NCBI RefSeq assembly: GCF_000377665.1
Contig: NZ_KB898655.1
Coordinates: 79,830-143,829 of the forward strand
Origin: Vreelandella zhanjiangensis DSM 21076
Lineage (GTDB): Bacteria > Pseudomonadota > Gammaproteobacteria > Pseudomonadales > Halomonadaceae
DNA length: 64,000 nucleotides
Direction of reading: 5' to 3'
Each line of letters starts with the position of its first letter. Positions within the stretch are counted from its first letter, which is position 1. This document shows, piece after piece, positions 19,307 to 26,197 of this stretch. Under the pieces are notes generated by a model. It made no database searches and was not told where the DNA came from. It saw nothing but the letters and a program-made list of their open reading frames with translations. The position numbers and the translations under genes were made by a program.

Positions 19307-20143
19307 TTACTTAGACGGATCAATTTGGTCTTTCTGAGCGCCTGATTTTTCCTTCGCCATACCAAGCGTCGCTTCCTGACCTTCAGGTGCTGGCTGGTTA
19401 CGAACCGAGAACTGGCTACGGCCATCAAAGGATGGGCCTTCACCCCAGCGGCCTTTAGGTGCTTCTTTATCCAGCAAGGTATTGAGGTAGTAATACGAGT
19501 GTTGCATGGCTTCGTGGTCTTCAGGCGTTGAGTTGGGAATGGGAAGATTTGCGCCCAGCCCACCTAGCTCTTCAATCACAGCCAGCCATTGCTGCTGATG
19601 GTAGGTATCCCGAGCAATCAGGAAAGAAAGAAAATCCTTCATGCCGTGATCGTCAGTCCAGTTATACAGACGCGATGCCAACACCCGACCACTTGCTTCA
19701 GCCGTCACGTTTGCCAACATATCGGCGGCCACGTTGCCTGTCGCGTAGATATGGCTCATATCAAACGGTACGCCGTTAGCATTGACCGGCATCGCAGAAA
19801 GCCCTGATGACAGCAGATGGCGAGGATTTGCACCGCCAAGAATGGCATTCATGACCGGATCTTTCGCGGTAGCCTCCTGATAAGAGACCGGCGCCCCTTC
19901 CAAGTTAAGCGCAACCGCATGGCCAAGCATTTCAATATGGGAAAGTTCTTCAGTCGCCGTCGACATCAACAGGTCGCGAATGCGGTCATCACCACGCGCT
20001 CCCATTGCCTGAAAAAAATATTGCATCGCTACCCGAATTTCACCTTCAATACCACCAATAGCTTGCTGGAGCAGCATGGCAAATTCAGGATTGGGCTTAT
20101 CAACTTTTACTGGGTATTGCAGTTTAGATGAGTGATGGAACAT
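19307..20143 (-). CDS. Manganese (non-haem) catalase
   Basis: A 278-residue di-manganese catalase (KatN type) degrading hydrogen peroxide in the cytoplasm. Ferritin-like metal ligands are visible in GGIEGEIRVAMQYFFQAM (Glu near 35), TATEELSHIEMLG (Glu and His near 66-70), TAEASGRVLASRL and ARDTYHQQQWLAVIEEL. The start is set by AGGAGG upstream; an open in-frame extension of 32 codons is rejected. It sits between a KGG-repeat protein gene and a YciE-type gene, matching a stress-defence cluster. Confidence 0.93.
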   Translation of the reverse strand: MFHHSSKLQYPVKVDKPNPEFAMLLQQAIGGIEGEIRVAMQYFFQAMGARGDDRIRDLLMSTATEELSHIEMLGHAVALNLEGAPVSYQEATAKDPVMNAILGGANPRHLLSSGLSAMPVNANGVPFDMSHIYATGNVAADMLANVTAEASGRVLASRLYNWTDDHGMKDFLSFLIARDTYHQQQWLAVIEELGGLGANLPIPNSTPEDHEAMQHSYYYLNTLLDKEAPKGRWGEGPSFDGRSQFSVRNQPAPEGQEATLGMAKEKSGAQKDQIDPSK

Positions 20144-20410
20144 AGTGTAGCCTCCTGGATAAACTGCCAGGAAGAGTGCTTCCTGGCAGTAATCGCAATA
20201 TTTATGCCTATTAGCGCCAGCTCCTATAGCTGACAACAAACTTCCTTGTTGCTTAACTAAACTAGTTCTATCTTAGTTAAGACTGACGTTAGTGAATGCA
20301 CACAAACGCCTTTAATAAAGCCTGACATAACCACGTCATGACTTAATTTCTATGAAAAGACGGTGTTGCGGTATAGGTATACCACCCAATCCTCAACCTG
20401 TTGTTTCTAA

Positions 20411-20572
20411 TCAGGAATTACGACCGCCGTGGCTATTTTCACCACCTTTCTTGCCTGCTTCAGAAGCACGTTTGGGATCATCGGCAAAGTTACCACCACT
20501 CTTCTGACCGCCTTTCTTGCCAGCTTCTTCGCGGCTCATACCATTGCCGTTATCATTACGATTATTAGCCAT
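20411..20572 (-). CDS. KGG-repeat general stress protein (YciG-like)
   Basis: A 53-residue, glycine- and lysine-rich hydrophilic protein with two copies of the KGG motif (REEAGKKGGQKSGG; ASEAGKKGGENSHGG) that defines the YciG/con-10 stress-protein family. AAGGAG precedes the chosen ATG; an upstream ATG eleven codons earlier lacks one. It is first in the minus-strand stress cluster, though 267 bp separate it from the catalase gene, so it may have its own transcript. Confidence 0.85.
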   Translation of the reverse strand: MANNRNDNGNGMSREEAGKKGGQKSGGNFADDPKRASEAGKKGGENSHGGRNS

Positions 20573-20932
20573 GATTAATCTCCTTAATGCGTTCAGCAAA
20601 ATCAATCATTCCTTCGGCCTCGATTAATCAATCGAGTAATTTGAGAGTAGCTAACCCTAAAGCTGTTTCAAGTTATATAGCTGATCAGGGGTATATTTAA
20701 TATTTGTAATTAACAAGGCTTTATCACTATCGACATTCATTAACCTAGATAAACAAACTCAGTAGGTTGTTGATAATTCCTTTCTATAAACCAGAAACTA
20801 CGCTTATATAACTTTTATTATTAAACGTATAAAAAATTGATTGCTTGTTCTTTAACAATCAAGAACGGCATCGCCAGCATTCAAGTAGCTAGCCGTACTG
20901 GCTTCACTCGGGGCCCTAGGCAAACGCCGATG

Positions 20933-20961
20933 CTCAGGCATAGTGGCAGCCTATGCTTGAG
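20933..20961. repeat. Inverted repeat (hairpin)
   Basis: CTCAGGCATAG and CTATGCTTGAG form an 11-bp stem with one mismatch around a 7-nt loop. No T-run follows. A shared TAGCCGTAC sequence occurs on both sides (near 20890 and 21025). Function unknown. Confidence 0.5.
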
Positions 20962-21080
20962 GCGTCAGACAAGGCCGACTATACAAGCGCCTACATCAGC
21001 CATGCGGATCGATTACCTAGGCTTAGCCGTACCGGGCCAATATTCAAAGTAATCGTACTGTCGAAGAGGGAGGTACTAAT

Positions 21081-21200
21081 ATGTATAGAGAGGTACGAAT
21101 GATGTATAGAGAAGAAGAAATCAAGCTTGGAAAAGAAAAATATAAGTTTCGGTATATTTTTTCCTCCCCAACCCTTGTGCACATATTATACATGGTCTAG
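21081..21200 (+). CDS. Possible small protein, 39 residues
   Basis: An ATG frame preceded by AGGGAGG with near-ideal spacing encodes a 39-residue charged peptide. It starts MYREVRMMYREEEIKLGK and ends with a short hydrophobic tail. The first codons lie in a direct repeat of ATGTATAGAGA (21081 and 21102). I do not recognise it. The strong ribosome-binding site is the main argument; chance is quite possible. Confidence 0.25.
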   Translation: MYREVRMMYREEEIKLGKEKYKFRYIFSSPTLVHILYMV

Positions 21201-21290
21201 TATGAAGTTGTCGGCGGCAGGAAGCCACCAACGAAAAGGAATTTCCACTCAGGACGAGTGACCACACGCCAGGAAGGCATGAGTACATCA

Positions 21291-21317
21291 AACGCCCCTT
21301 TATTGGGGCGTTGCTGT
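21291..21317 (+). terminator. Terminator-like hairpin
   Basis: AACGCCCC (21291-21298) pairs with GGGGCGTT (21305-21312), followed by GCTGTTTTT. It may end a transcript covering the small frame upstream. Confidence 0.55.
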
Positions 21318-21976
21318 TTTTATATTCCGCATTACTTATCTTTTACAGCTTCGCCCTTACCCCCACATGCTGATCTTCTAAAGGTTCGTAACATTCCAGC
21401 TGTATCGCGATTCCCCAACGTGAGGCATCGCCACGATGGCAATCATAAGAAGATTTAATGTGGCATAGCAAAGAGCTTTGAAATTTATAAAATTATTGTT
21501 TCCATGTAAGAAAATACTTACAAATATTGTCGTCGATTGACTACATTATTTTCTATAGAAGTAGCTACACTTTTAAGTGCTACTAATCGCAGTAGCCCAC
21601 TTGAGTCGCGCTAGCCCAGGGAAGGGCAATGGAAGGCAGTATGCGAAAGGATCAAGGAAGCGCGATAGGCCAAGGAAGGCCCCTCCACTTCTACCCAGGC
21701 TAATAACAGCCCCCTCTCTATCAGCTCATTTTTTCGGACTATCACTTGTAGAGTTGTATCTACGTCAGCAGCACACGACGATAGCCACTTCCCTGAAATA
21801 CTACTTGGCAACCACCTCGTTGGTTGAGCGTTGTCTTCTTGTACGTATAGAAGATACGGCGATTGCCCAGGATGTATCCCATATCGGTTTCTGATAGAAA
21901 AAGTCGGCCGCTTAATTGGCTACAGGCACTTTTCAAACACGCACAAAAAAGCCACCCTTTCGGATGGCTTTTTCGG

Positions 21977-22056
21977 ATTCTCTAATATGTTGCTTTTAAC
22001 CATCTTTTTGATGGTGCCGACACCAGGAGTCGAACCCGGGACCTACTGATTACAAG
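21977..22056. repeat. attL: 80-bp direct repeat containing the 3' half of tRNA-Thr
   Basis: These 80 bases are identical to 33134-33213, which includes the 3' half of the intact tRNA-Thr gene (anticodon loop to CCA end) plus 35 flanking bases. Beyond 22056 the sequence departs from the tRNA. The fragment is the displaced original 3' end of the tRNA gene and marks the left prophage boundary. Confidence 0.93.
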
Positions 22057-22149
22057 AACCTGACCGAGCAGCACAAACCAGCATATCAGAGGGTTACAGA
22101 ACCAGTGAAATTCATTTCAGCACCCTCTAGCATGTTTGTGTGGACACTT

Positions 22150-23037
22150 TTATCCACCTAGAACTTTAAAACCATTCGATACCATAAATCCTATACCTAT
22201 GAGAAAAACTACAACAGTTAATTTAAAAATATCATTTCTTTCTTTCTCCTCTGCTTTGTCCACAACTGTTACTCCATTTAAAACTTCCATTCTTATTAAA
22301 TTTAAAAAATCTCTTAGCTCAACTTCATAGGCAGAAAAGTCATTTATCAAAGAACTGTCGATTTTATATAGACTGGGAGCTGTAGCTTCATCTTTTAAAG
22401 ATTTCATTGTATCAGCAATATTTATAACTATATCTTCAGCTAAAGATTGCTTGCTTTTCTTTTCACTTAAATAGAAATTATCCAACAACTCAATTTCATC
22501 TAATAAAACTTCAGCTTTATTCTCACAATCCAGCTTGAGACTTCCAAAAAAAACTAAATTTTCATTTAGCTTTGACCTTGACTTATCATAGTCAGAAAAA
22601 TACTTATCCCTAAAAAAATTTAATTTTTTATAGGCCTCATCAAGATCATTACTGCTTTTATCAATTTTAACTTTATTGGTTTCAATATCGCTCACCTTAA
22701 ACTTAAGCTTATTAAGTTCTTCTTTATAGAATTGCACTTCATCCTCATACTCTTTTTTTAAAGGCATATAGGATATAGCTTTAACCCTAAGTTCAACAGT
22801 TCTTTCAATGAACTCTCTGCCTTTCATGACTATGTTCTCAGTGACTCTTTCCCTATAGTCTTTTTTCTTATTATGAACAGTAACCAAAGAATTATAGTAT
22901 GTTAACAATGCTGCTATTAATGCCGCTGTCATAATAGCGACATTATCACTATCGATATTTATTAGAAATGTTAACAATGCACCAAGTCCGAATGATAAAA
23001 AGCCTGGCACAGCAAATTGATTAATCATTATCAACAA
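22150..23037 (-). CDS. Membrane protein with long coiled coil, prophage cargo
   Basis: A 295-residue protein with two N-terminal hydrophobic segments (about residues 8-25 and 33-50), a long charged coiled-coil-like middle (roughly 65-260), and one C-terminal membrane segment (IFKLTVVVFLIGIGFMVSNGF). I recognise no family. It is strongly AT-rich compared with the phage core genes and lies between attL and the repressor, on the opposite strand from the structural genes. That position is where filamentous phages often carry accessory genes. Interference with other phages is a guess from position only. Confidence 0.7.
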   Translation of the reverse strand: MLIMINQFAVPGFLSFGLGALLTFLINIDSDNVAIMTAALIAALLTYYNSLVTVHNKKKDYRERVTENIVMKGREFIERTVELRVKAISYMPLKKEYEDEVQFYKEELNKLKFKVSDIETNKVKIDKSSNDLDEAYKKLNFFRDKYFSDYDKSRSKLNENLVFFGSLKLDCENKAEVLLDEIELLDNFYLSEKKSKQSLAEDIVINIADTMKSLKDEATAPSLYKIDSSLINDFSAYEVELRDFLNLIRMEVLNGVTVVDKAEEKERNDIFKLTVVVFLIGIGFMVSNGFKVLGG

Positions 23038-23065
23038 CCTTTATTTTATTAACAATACAATACAA

Positions 23066-23424
23066 CTACATTCTTTTTATCACAACGTAAGCATCAATGC
23101 ATATTGAATTTAAGATACTGTCCCTTTTTTTTCGATCAGGTCGATCAAGACTTGAATCGCCCAACTCCATTACAAATTTAATACTAAAATCTTCTTTGCT
23201 ACAGATCACGTAATCAAAGTGCCACTGTGAGACTTGCCTAAACAAAGAAATATACTTTCTACTTTTGAAATAATATTTCTGTTATTAGGCACTATTACAC
23301 CTACTATTAGCACCTGTGCAAAAATATAATTATTAGACACGTATGTTCTTTCTAAAACTTTGTAAACCTCTCTTTCAGTAGACGAATTAAAAACGGTTTT
23401 TCTTATATGCATTACCGTTTTCAA
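23066..23424 (-). pseudogene. Frameshifted DUF2726-like nuclease remnant
   Basis: Two overlapping minus-strand frames together read like one DUF2726 protein, a family with a PD-(D/E)xK nuclease-like fold. The first frame gives RKTVFNSSTEREVYKVLERT and runs to a stop at 23206. The next frame continues with HFDYVICSKEDF, FVMELGDSSLDRPDRKKRD and SILNSIC, ending at 23066. The switch lies near 23215-23245, so a single frameshift seems to have broken the gene. No ribosome-binding site is obvious. Family assignment is from memory of its motif pattern. Confidence 0.6.
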
Positions 23425-23651
23425 TTAATCTTTCCAATTTAGAAGTTCTTTTTTTACTAAATCAATATTTTTATAAAAGAGTTGTTAATTATAATTTAAT
23501 TATGGCAACACTTATCAATAAAAGTGTGGTGATTAACACCTTCGATTCTAATAATTGCCATAAATTTATAGTATTCATTTCATCTCTTTATAGTTTTTAA
23601 TTTATTCATTCTTCTACCCTCCCTAAAATCATCTATCCACAACCCTTTGTG

Positions 23652-23936
23652 CTAGTTGGTACCCGTCCCTGTTTGCTTCAACATACGGCGCGCCCTCTCT
23701 ATCTCGGGGCTTACTTGTCCGCACGGTTCATTTGTCTGTCCAGTCATTAACCAAAGCGTGTACTTCGGCCATTGCTGGCAAACAGCTTCCAAAAGATCGC
23801 CTTTTGGCACTCTTCCTGTTTGCTCTATACCTTCTAAAGTTTTCTTAGCAATTCCAATAAGTTGCGAAAACTCCCCTCTTCCTGAAGTTTCCACCTCACG
23901 AATTTCACGGATTTTATGTGCAAGCTCGCTTGACAT
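23652..23936 (-). CDS. Phage repressor-like HTH protein
   Basis: A 94-residue protein with an N-terminal helix-turn-helix (about residues 8-45: REFSQLIG-type sequence GEFSQLIGIAKKTLEGIEQTG) followed by a short linker and the tail PEIERARRMLKQTG. Size, orientation and position match the lysogeny repressors of filamentous prophages: it is divergent from the replication/structural operon and next to the regulator gene at 24074. Two palindromes in the shared promoter region are likely operators. No ribosome-binding site is evident, so a leaderless or weakly translated message is possible. Confidence 0.75.
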   Translation of the reverse strand: MSSELAHKIREIREVETSGRGEFSQLIGIAKKTLEGIEQTGRVPKGDLLEAVCQQWPKYTLWLMTGQTNEPCGQVSPEIERARRMLKQTGTGTN

Positions 23937-23966
23937 ATACTCAACTCTGAGTAACCTTAGATATGA

Positions 23967-23988
23967 GTGTACTTTATTTTAAGTACAC
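23967..23988. promoter_or_regulatory. Candidate operator palindrome 1 in the prophage switch region
   Basis: GTGTACTT and AAGTACAC form a perfect 8-bp inverted repeat with a 6-bp spacer, between the repressor gene and the divergent regulator gene. Confidence 0.55.
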
Positions 23989-23993
23989 GCTAG

Positions 23994-24028
23994 CAACATA
24001 TAGTCAAAATTCGCATGTCTATATGTTG
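23994..24028. promoter_or_regulatory. Candidate operator palindrome 2 in the prophage switch region
   Basis: CAACATATAG (23994-24003) and CTATATGTTG (24019-24028) form a perfect 10-bp inverted repeat with a 15-bp spacer, just before the regulator gene on the plus strand. Confidence 0.5.
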
Positions 24029-24073
24029 ACTCAAAGAAGACTAACACAACATGCCACAGCGAGCAGGTACAGC

Positions 24074-24283
24074 ATGGAAACGAGCAACACGCCCCACGTC
24101 CCCGCACCTCAAGTGCCCGTCATGACGATAGAGCGTTTCTCTGAACTCACTGGCCTCACCCCAGACACCATCCGGGGCCAGCTTAACCAGGGAAACCTCC
24201 CCATTATAAAAGTGGGCCGTCGTCGTCTCGTTAATGTCGCGCTCTTTACTGCTGAGTGCCTGCAATCGGAGGACTGGACTTAA
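24074..24283 (+). CDS. Small DNA-binding regulator (helix-turn-helix, Cox/MerR-like)
   Basis: A 69-residue protein with one winged-helix-like motif, MTIERFSELTGLTPDTIRGQ followed by GNLPIIKVGRRRLVN, the pattern of excisionase/Cox-like regulators. It begins the plus-strand early operon opposite the repressor, and its TAATG stop/start joins it to the next gene. It probably acts in the lysogeny switch or in excision. The start METSNTPH is chosen because the longer upstream frame runs through the palindromic operators. Confidence 0.65.
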   Translation: METSNTPHVPAPQVPVMTIERFSELTGLTPDTIRGQLNQGNLPIIKVGRRRLVNVALFTAECLQSEDWT

Positions 24284-24951
24284 TGACCACTCTAGCCCCC
24301 GTTGCCACCCTTGAAGCGCCCTGCACGCTGCTGGCTATCGAAGGCCTGACTATCTGCACTCAGCGCCTTCTGTTGGACGGTAAAACCACCCCCGCCAATA
24401 TATTGCTGCATCAACACATCGTTCCAGCAGGTGGCTTCTGCTTTATTGCGGTGCCTATTGAACACCTGCCAGCGCTCGACCTGGACGACACCACCATTAC
24501 CCGTGTCTCCAACGTCTATGAAGGCACTACGTGTGGCCTCGTCTTTAAGCACTACCAGCACGCTCTTGACTACCTCACCAAGCACTACGGCCTTGCCCAG
24601 GCCACCGACCGCGCCCCTTTATCTACCGATGTCTCCCCTCGCTTATTAGGGATTGTGCTACCGGCGCCTCTATCCACACCCCCACGGCTAACGCGCCGAC
24701 CGTTATCCACAACGGCCTTTAGCCCTTACGGAGTTATACACATGAGTAAAAAACAGCCCATCCGGGTCTTCCTCGATCAGGAAATTCATAGCCGGTATCT
24801 GATCCAGGCAGGCACCCACGGCCTTACCCCCTCGGCCCTGGGAGAACGCTTAATTCAGCACGGCATTACCCAGCTAGAAGGCGGCGATAAAGCACCGCTG
24901 GAAGCCCCAGGTGGTGATGTGCCTCCCGCTCCCACCACCACACAGGCCTGA
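24283..24951 (+). CDS. Phage protein of unknown function with an internal in-frame start
   Basis: A 222-residue frame starting in the TAATG overlap, with GGAGG upstream. Residues 1 to about 120 look like one compact domain (ILLHQHIVPAGGFCFIAVP). Residues about 120-152 are proline-rich and low in complexity. At 24742 an in-frame ATG with GGAG eight bases upstream could start a separate 69-residue product beginning MSKKQPIRVFLDQEIHSR. This resembles a small DNA-binding or RHH-like protein. Two DnaA-box-like sequences sit just before it. No family is recognised. Confidence 0.55.
   Translation: MTTLAPVATLEAPCTLLAIEGLTICTQRLLLDGKTTPANILLHQHIVPAGGFCFIAVPIEHLPALDLDDTTITRVSNVYEGTTCGLVFKHYQHALDYLTKHYGLAQATDRAPLSTDVSPRLLGIVLPAPLSTPPRLTRRPLSTTAFSPYGVIHMSKKQPIRVFLDQEIHSRYLIQAGTHGLTPSALGERLIQHGITQLEGGDKAPLEAPGGDVPPAPTTTQA
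24670..24711 (+). promoter_or_regulatory. Two DnaA-box-like sequences
   Basis: TTATCCACA at 24703-24711 matches the DnaA box exactly, and CTATCCACA at 24670-24678 differs at one base. They lie in the low-complexity part of the unknown phage gene, about 300 bp before the large hairpin. A role in phage replication is speculative. Confidence 0.35.
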
Positions 24952-24954
24952 TCA

Positions 24955-25308
24955 ATGTCCCCTGCCCGTCATCCGTCGCCCTTCGGTCGTGCGGCGACCT
25001 TAGCCCGCCCCGGCGCGGCTGTCACACCCGAGGCACGAGCGGTTGACAGCCGTGCCGGGGTGGGCTGCCGTGCGACAAGACAGAAGGGCCACGGAGGGCG
25101 GGTAGGGGACACCCCCTGCCTCGATTCCCGAGCTTTGAGGGAGCGGGGCCAGCGGTGCCTCCACGGCAGGGATTTTGCACGAGCCGCGACCTACTACGCG
25201 CAAGCAGAACACCGCGTATTAGTCCTCGACGGCATTACACCTGAAACCACTGAGCTAGCCATTCTCGCGGACTACTGCTTAACCCAGGCCGCCAGAACCC
25301 AACGCTAA
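24955..25308 (+). CDS. Possible phage protein overlapping the large hairpin
   Basis: A 117-residue frame beginning four bases after the preceding stop. Its first 45 or so codons run through the GC-rich hairpin and have unusual composition (HPSPFGRAATLARPGAAV). The C-terminal half (LRERGQRCLHGRDFARAATYYAQAE onward) looks more protein-like and may be the real product from a non-ATG start. Whether the N-terminal half is translated is doubtful. Confidence 0.4.
   Translation: MSPARHPSPFGRAATLARPGAAVTPEARAVDSRAGVGCRATRQKGHGGRVGDTPCLDSRALRERGQRCLHGRDFARAATYYAQAEHRVLVLDGITPETTELAILADYCLTQAARTQR
24978..25089 (+). other. Long stable hairpin; candidate phage origin or packaging signal
   Basis: The inner stem pairs 25002-25024 with 25044-25066: 23 nt, all paired on the plus strand if two G-T wobbles are allowed, with a 19-nt loop. 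Outside it, GTCGTGCGGC (24986-24995) opposes GCCGTGCGAC (25066-25075), and GCCCTTC (24978-24984) pairs with GAAGGGC (25083-25089). Filamentous phages use plus-strand hairpins as replication origin and packaging signal; this is the best candidate seen in the element. Confidence 0.55.
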
Positions 25309-25320
25309 CGATAAGGAACC

Positions 25321-25650
25321 ATGACCATGATCAACACTATTCAAGCCCACGTAATCGGCGCCTCTCGCTACAGCATGGACAACGGCGTTAAAGGCGCCAA
25401 AGTCACCATCATGCAACCCTCAGCGTCCGACAACGAAAATCAGCTGGGCAACCAAGTCAGCACGATGTCAGCACCTTATGAAATTCTCGATCAGCTTCAC
25501 GCCTACGCCCCCCATATGCCGTGCCCGCTAGAACTGGATATCGAATTTCGCTCATCAGGAGGTAAAGCCACCATGCACGTACTGGCGGCCCGCAAACCCA
25601 ACGCCACCGGTAGCCATCAGCCCCCGACCGCTACCAGCGATAAGAAATAG
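25321..25650 (+). CDS. Candidate phage single-stranded DNA-binding protein (pV-like)
   Basis: A 109-residue soluble protein placed just before the coat genes. Its size, position and OB-like beta-rich beginning (INTIQAHVIGASRYS, GAKVTIMQPS) fit the ssDNA-binding protein that coats nascent phage DNA. The C-terminus is hydrophilic and polar (ATGSHQPPTATSDKK), as in many such proteins. AAGGA lies just upstream of the first ATG. The call rests mainly on gene order and size. Confidence 0.6.
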   Translation: MTMINTIQAHVIGASRYSMDNGVKGAKVTIMQPSASDNENQLGNQVSTMSAPYEILDQLHAYAPHMPCPLELDIEFRSSGGKATMHVLAARKPNATGSHQPPTATSDKK

Positions 25651-25662
25651 GATTTGTGAGCC

Positions 25663-25761
25663 ATGGACACTAGCGAACTCTCGGGTCTGTGGCTCCTGGT
25701 TTATTGCGTCGGTCTCATTCTCGCGTTTGGGATCGGTGCCATAAGTGGGGGCCAACGATGA
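25663..25761 (+). CDS. Tiny membrane protein, candidate minor coat protein
   Basis: A 32-residue protein with one hydrophobic segment (LWLLVYCVGLILAFGIGAI). Its stop overlaps the start of the next small gene by ATGA. Inoviruses carry very short pVII/pIX-type end-cap proteins immediately before the major coat gene, which fits this position. Confidence 0.65.
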   Translation: MDTSELSGLWLLVYCVGLILAFGIGAISGGQR

Positions 25762-25874
25762 ACGATCCAAGCCTAACGTTTGTAGTTGGTTCCCTTTTCA
25801 CGTCCTACGCCCTCGGTTGGGCATTCGGACACATCATCGTCATCACTAAGAAATTTATGGAGTCTGTCACATGA
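25758..25874 (+). CDS. Tiny membrane protein, candidate minor coat protein
   Basis: A 38-residue protein with a single membrane segment (LTFVVGSLFTSYALGWAFGHI) and a basic end (VITKKFMESVT). ATGA overlaps link it to the gene before and to the major coat gene after, so all three are translationally coupled. A pVII/pIX-like role is inferred from size and order. Confidence 0.65.
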   Translation: MNDPSLTFVVGSLFTSYALGWAFGHIIVITKKFMESVT

Positions 25875-26131
25875 CCTTAAACACCCTCGCACAACACGTA
25901 AAACAAGCCGCTACCGGTACTCGTGGTAAAGCCGCTGGCGGTGCTGCCCTTCTAATGGGGTCGGCTGCCGCTCACGCCCAGGAAGCTACTAGTGGTGCTG
26001 CCGCTGCTTTTAGTGAAATCCAGTCAACGGGTTCTGACATGGTGGGCTATGCCTGGCCGGTAGTAGCGTCTATTACCGCTGCGTTAATCGGTATCAAGTT
26101 GTTTAAGAAGTTTGCTAACCGCGCCTCTTAA
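25871..26131 (+). CDS. Major coat protein (pVIII-like)
   Basis: An 86-residue precursor in the normal layout of a filamentous phage major coat protein. Residues 1 to about 36 are a signal sequence ending AAAHA. The mature protein has a short acidic amphipathic start (QEATSGAAAAFSEIQ), a membrane helix (MVGYAWPVVASITAALIGI) and a basic C-terminus (KLFKKFANRAS) that would contact the DNA. A strong terminator follows, a placement seen after gene VIII in classical filamentous phages. Confidence 0.88.
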   Translation: MTLNTLAQHVKQAATGTRGKAAGGAALLMGSAAAHAQEATSGAAAAFSEIQSTGSDMVGYAWPVVASITAALIGIKLFKKFANRAS

Positions 26132-26155
26132 TAAAACGCTAAAAGGGATCACCAG

Positions 26156-26179
26156 GGGGCGGAAAACGCCCCTTTTTTT
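26156..26179 (+). terminator. Terminator after the major coat gene
   Basis: GGGGCG (26156-26161) and CGCCCC (26167-26172) flank a GAAAA loop and are followed by seven T. It separates the highly expressed coat genes from the adhesin and assembly genes. Confidence 0.9.
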
Positions 26180-26197
26180 ATATAAAGGGGGGAAAGC

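Larger units (their letters stand above)
20573..21976. other. Long region without confident genes between the stress cluster and attL
   Basis: About 1.4 kb. Contents recognised are a near-perfect hairpin at 20933-20961, a small reading frame with a strong ribosome-binding site at 21081-21200, a terminator-like hairpin at 21291-21317, and a hairpin at about 21946-21974 beside the tRNA fragment. Other open frames show no protein-like character. It may be decayed sequence downstream of the original tRNA-Thr gene. Confidence 0.5.

Noticed and set aside
21577..21894. Open frames on both strands left of attL
   Set aside because: Both strands open by chance; neither translation has recognisable protein character.
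22136..23643. Further TTATCCAC-like sequences (near 22151 and 23634) as DnaA boxes
   Set aside because: They are isolated partial matches in AT-rich DNA without clustering.
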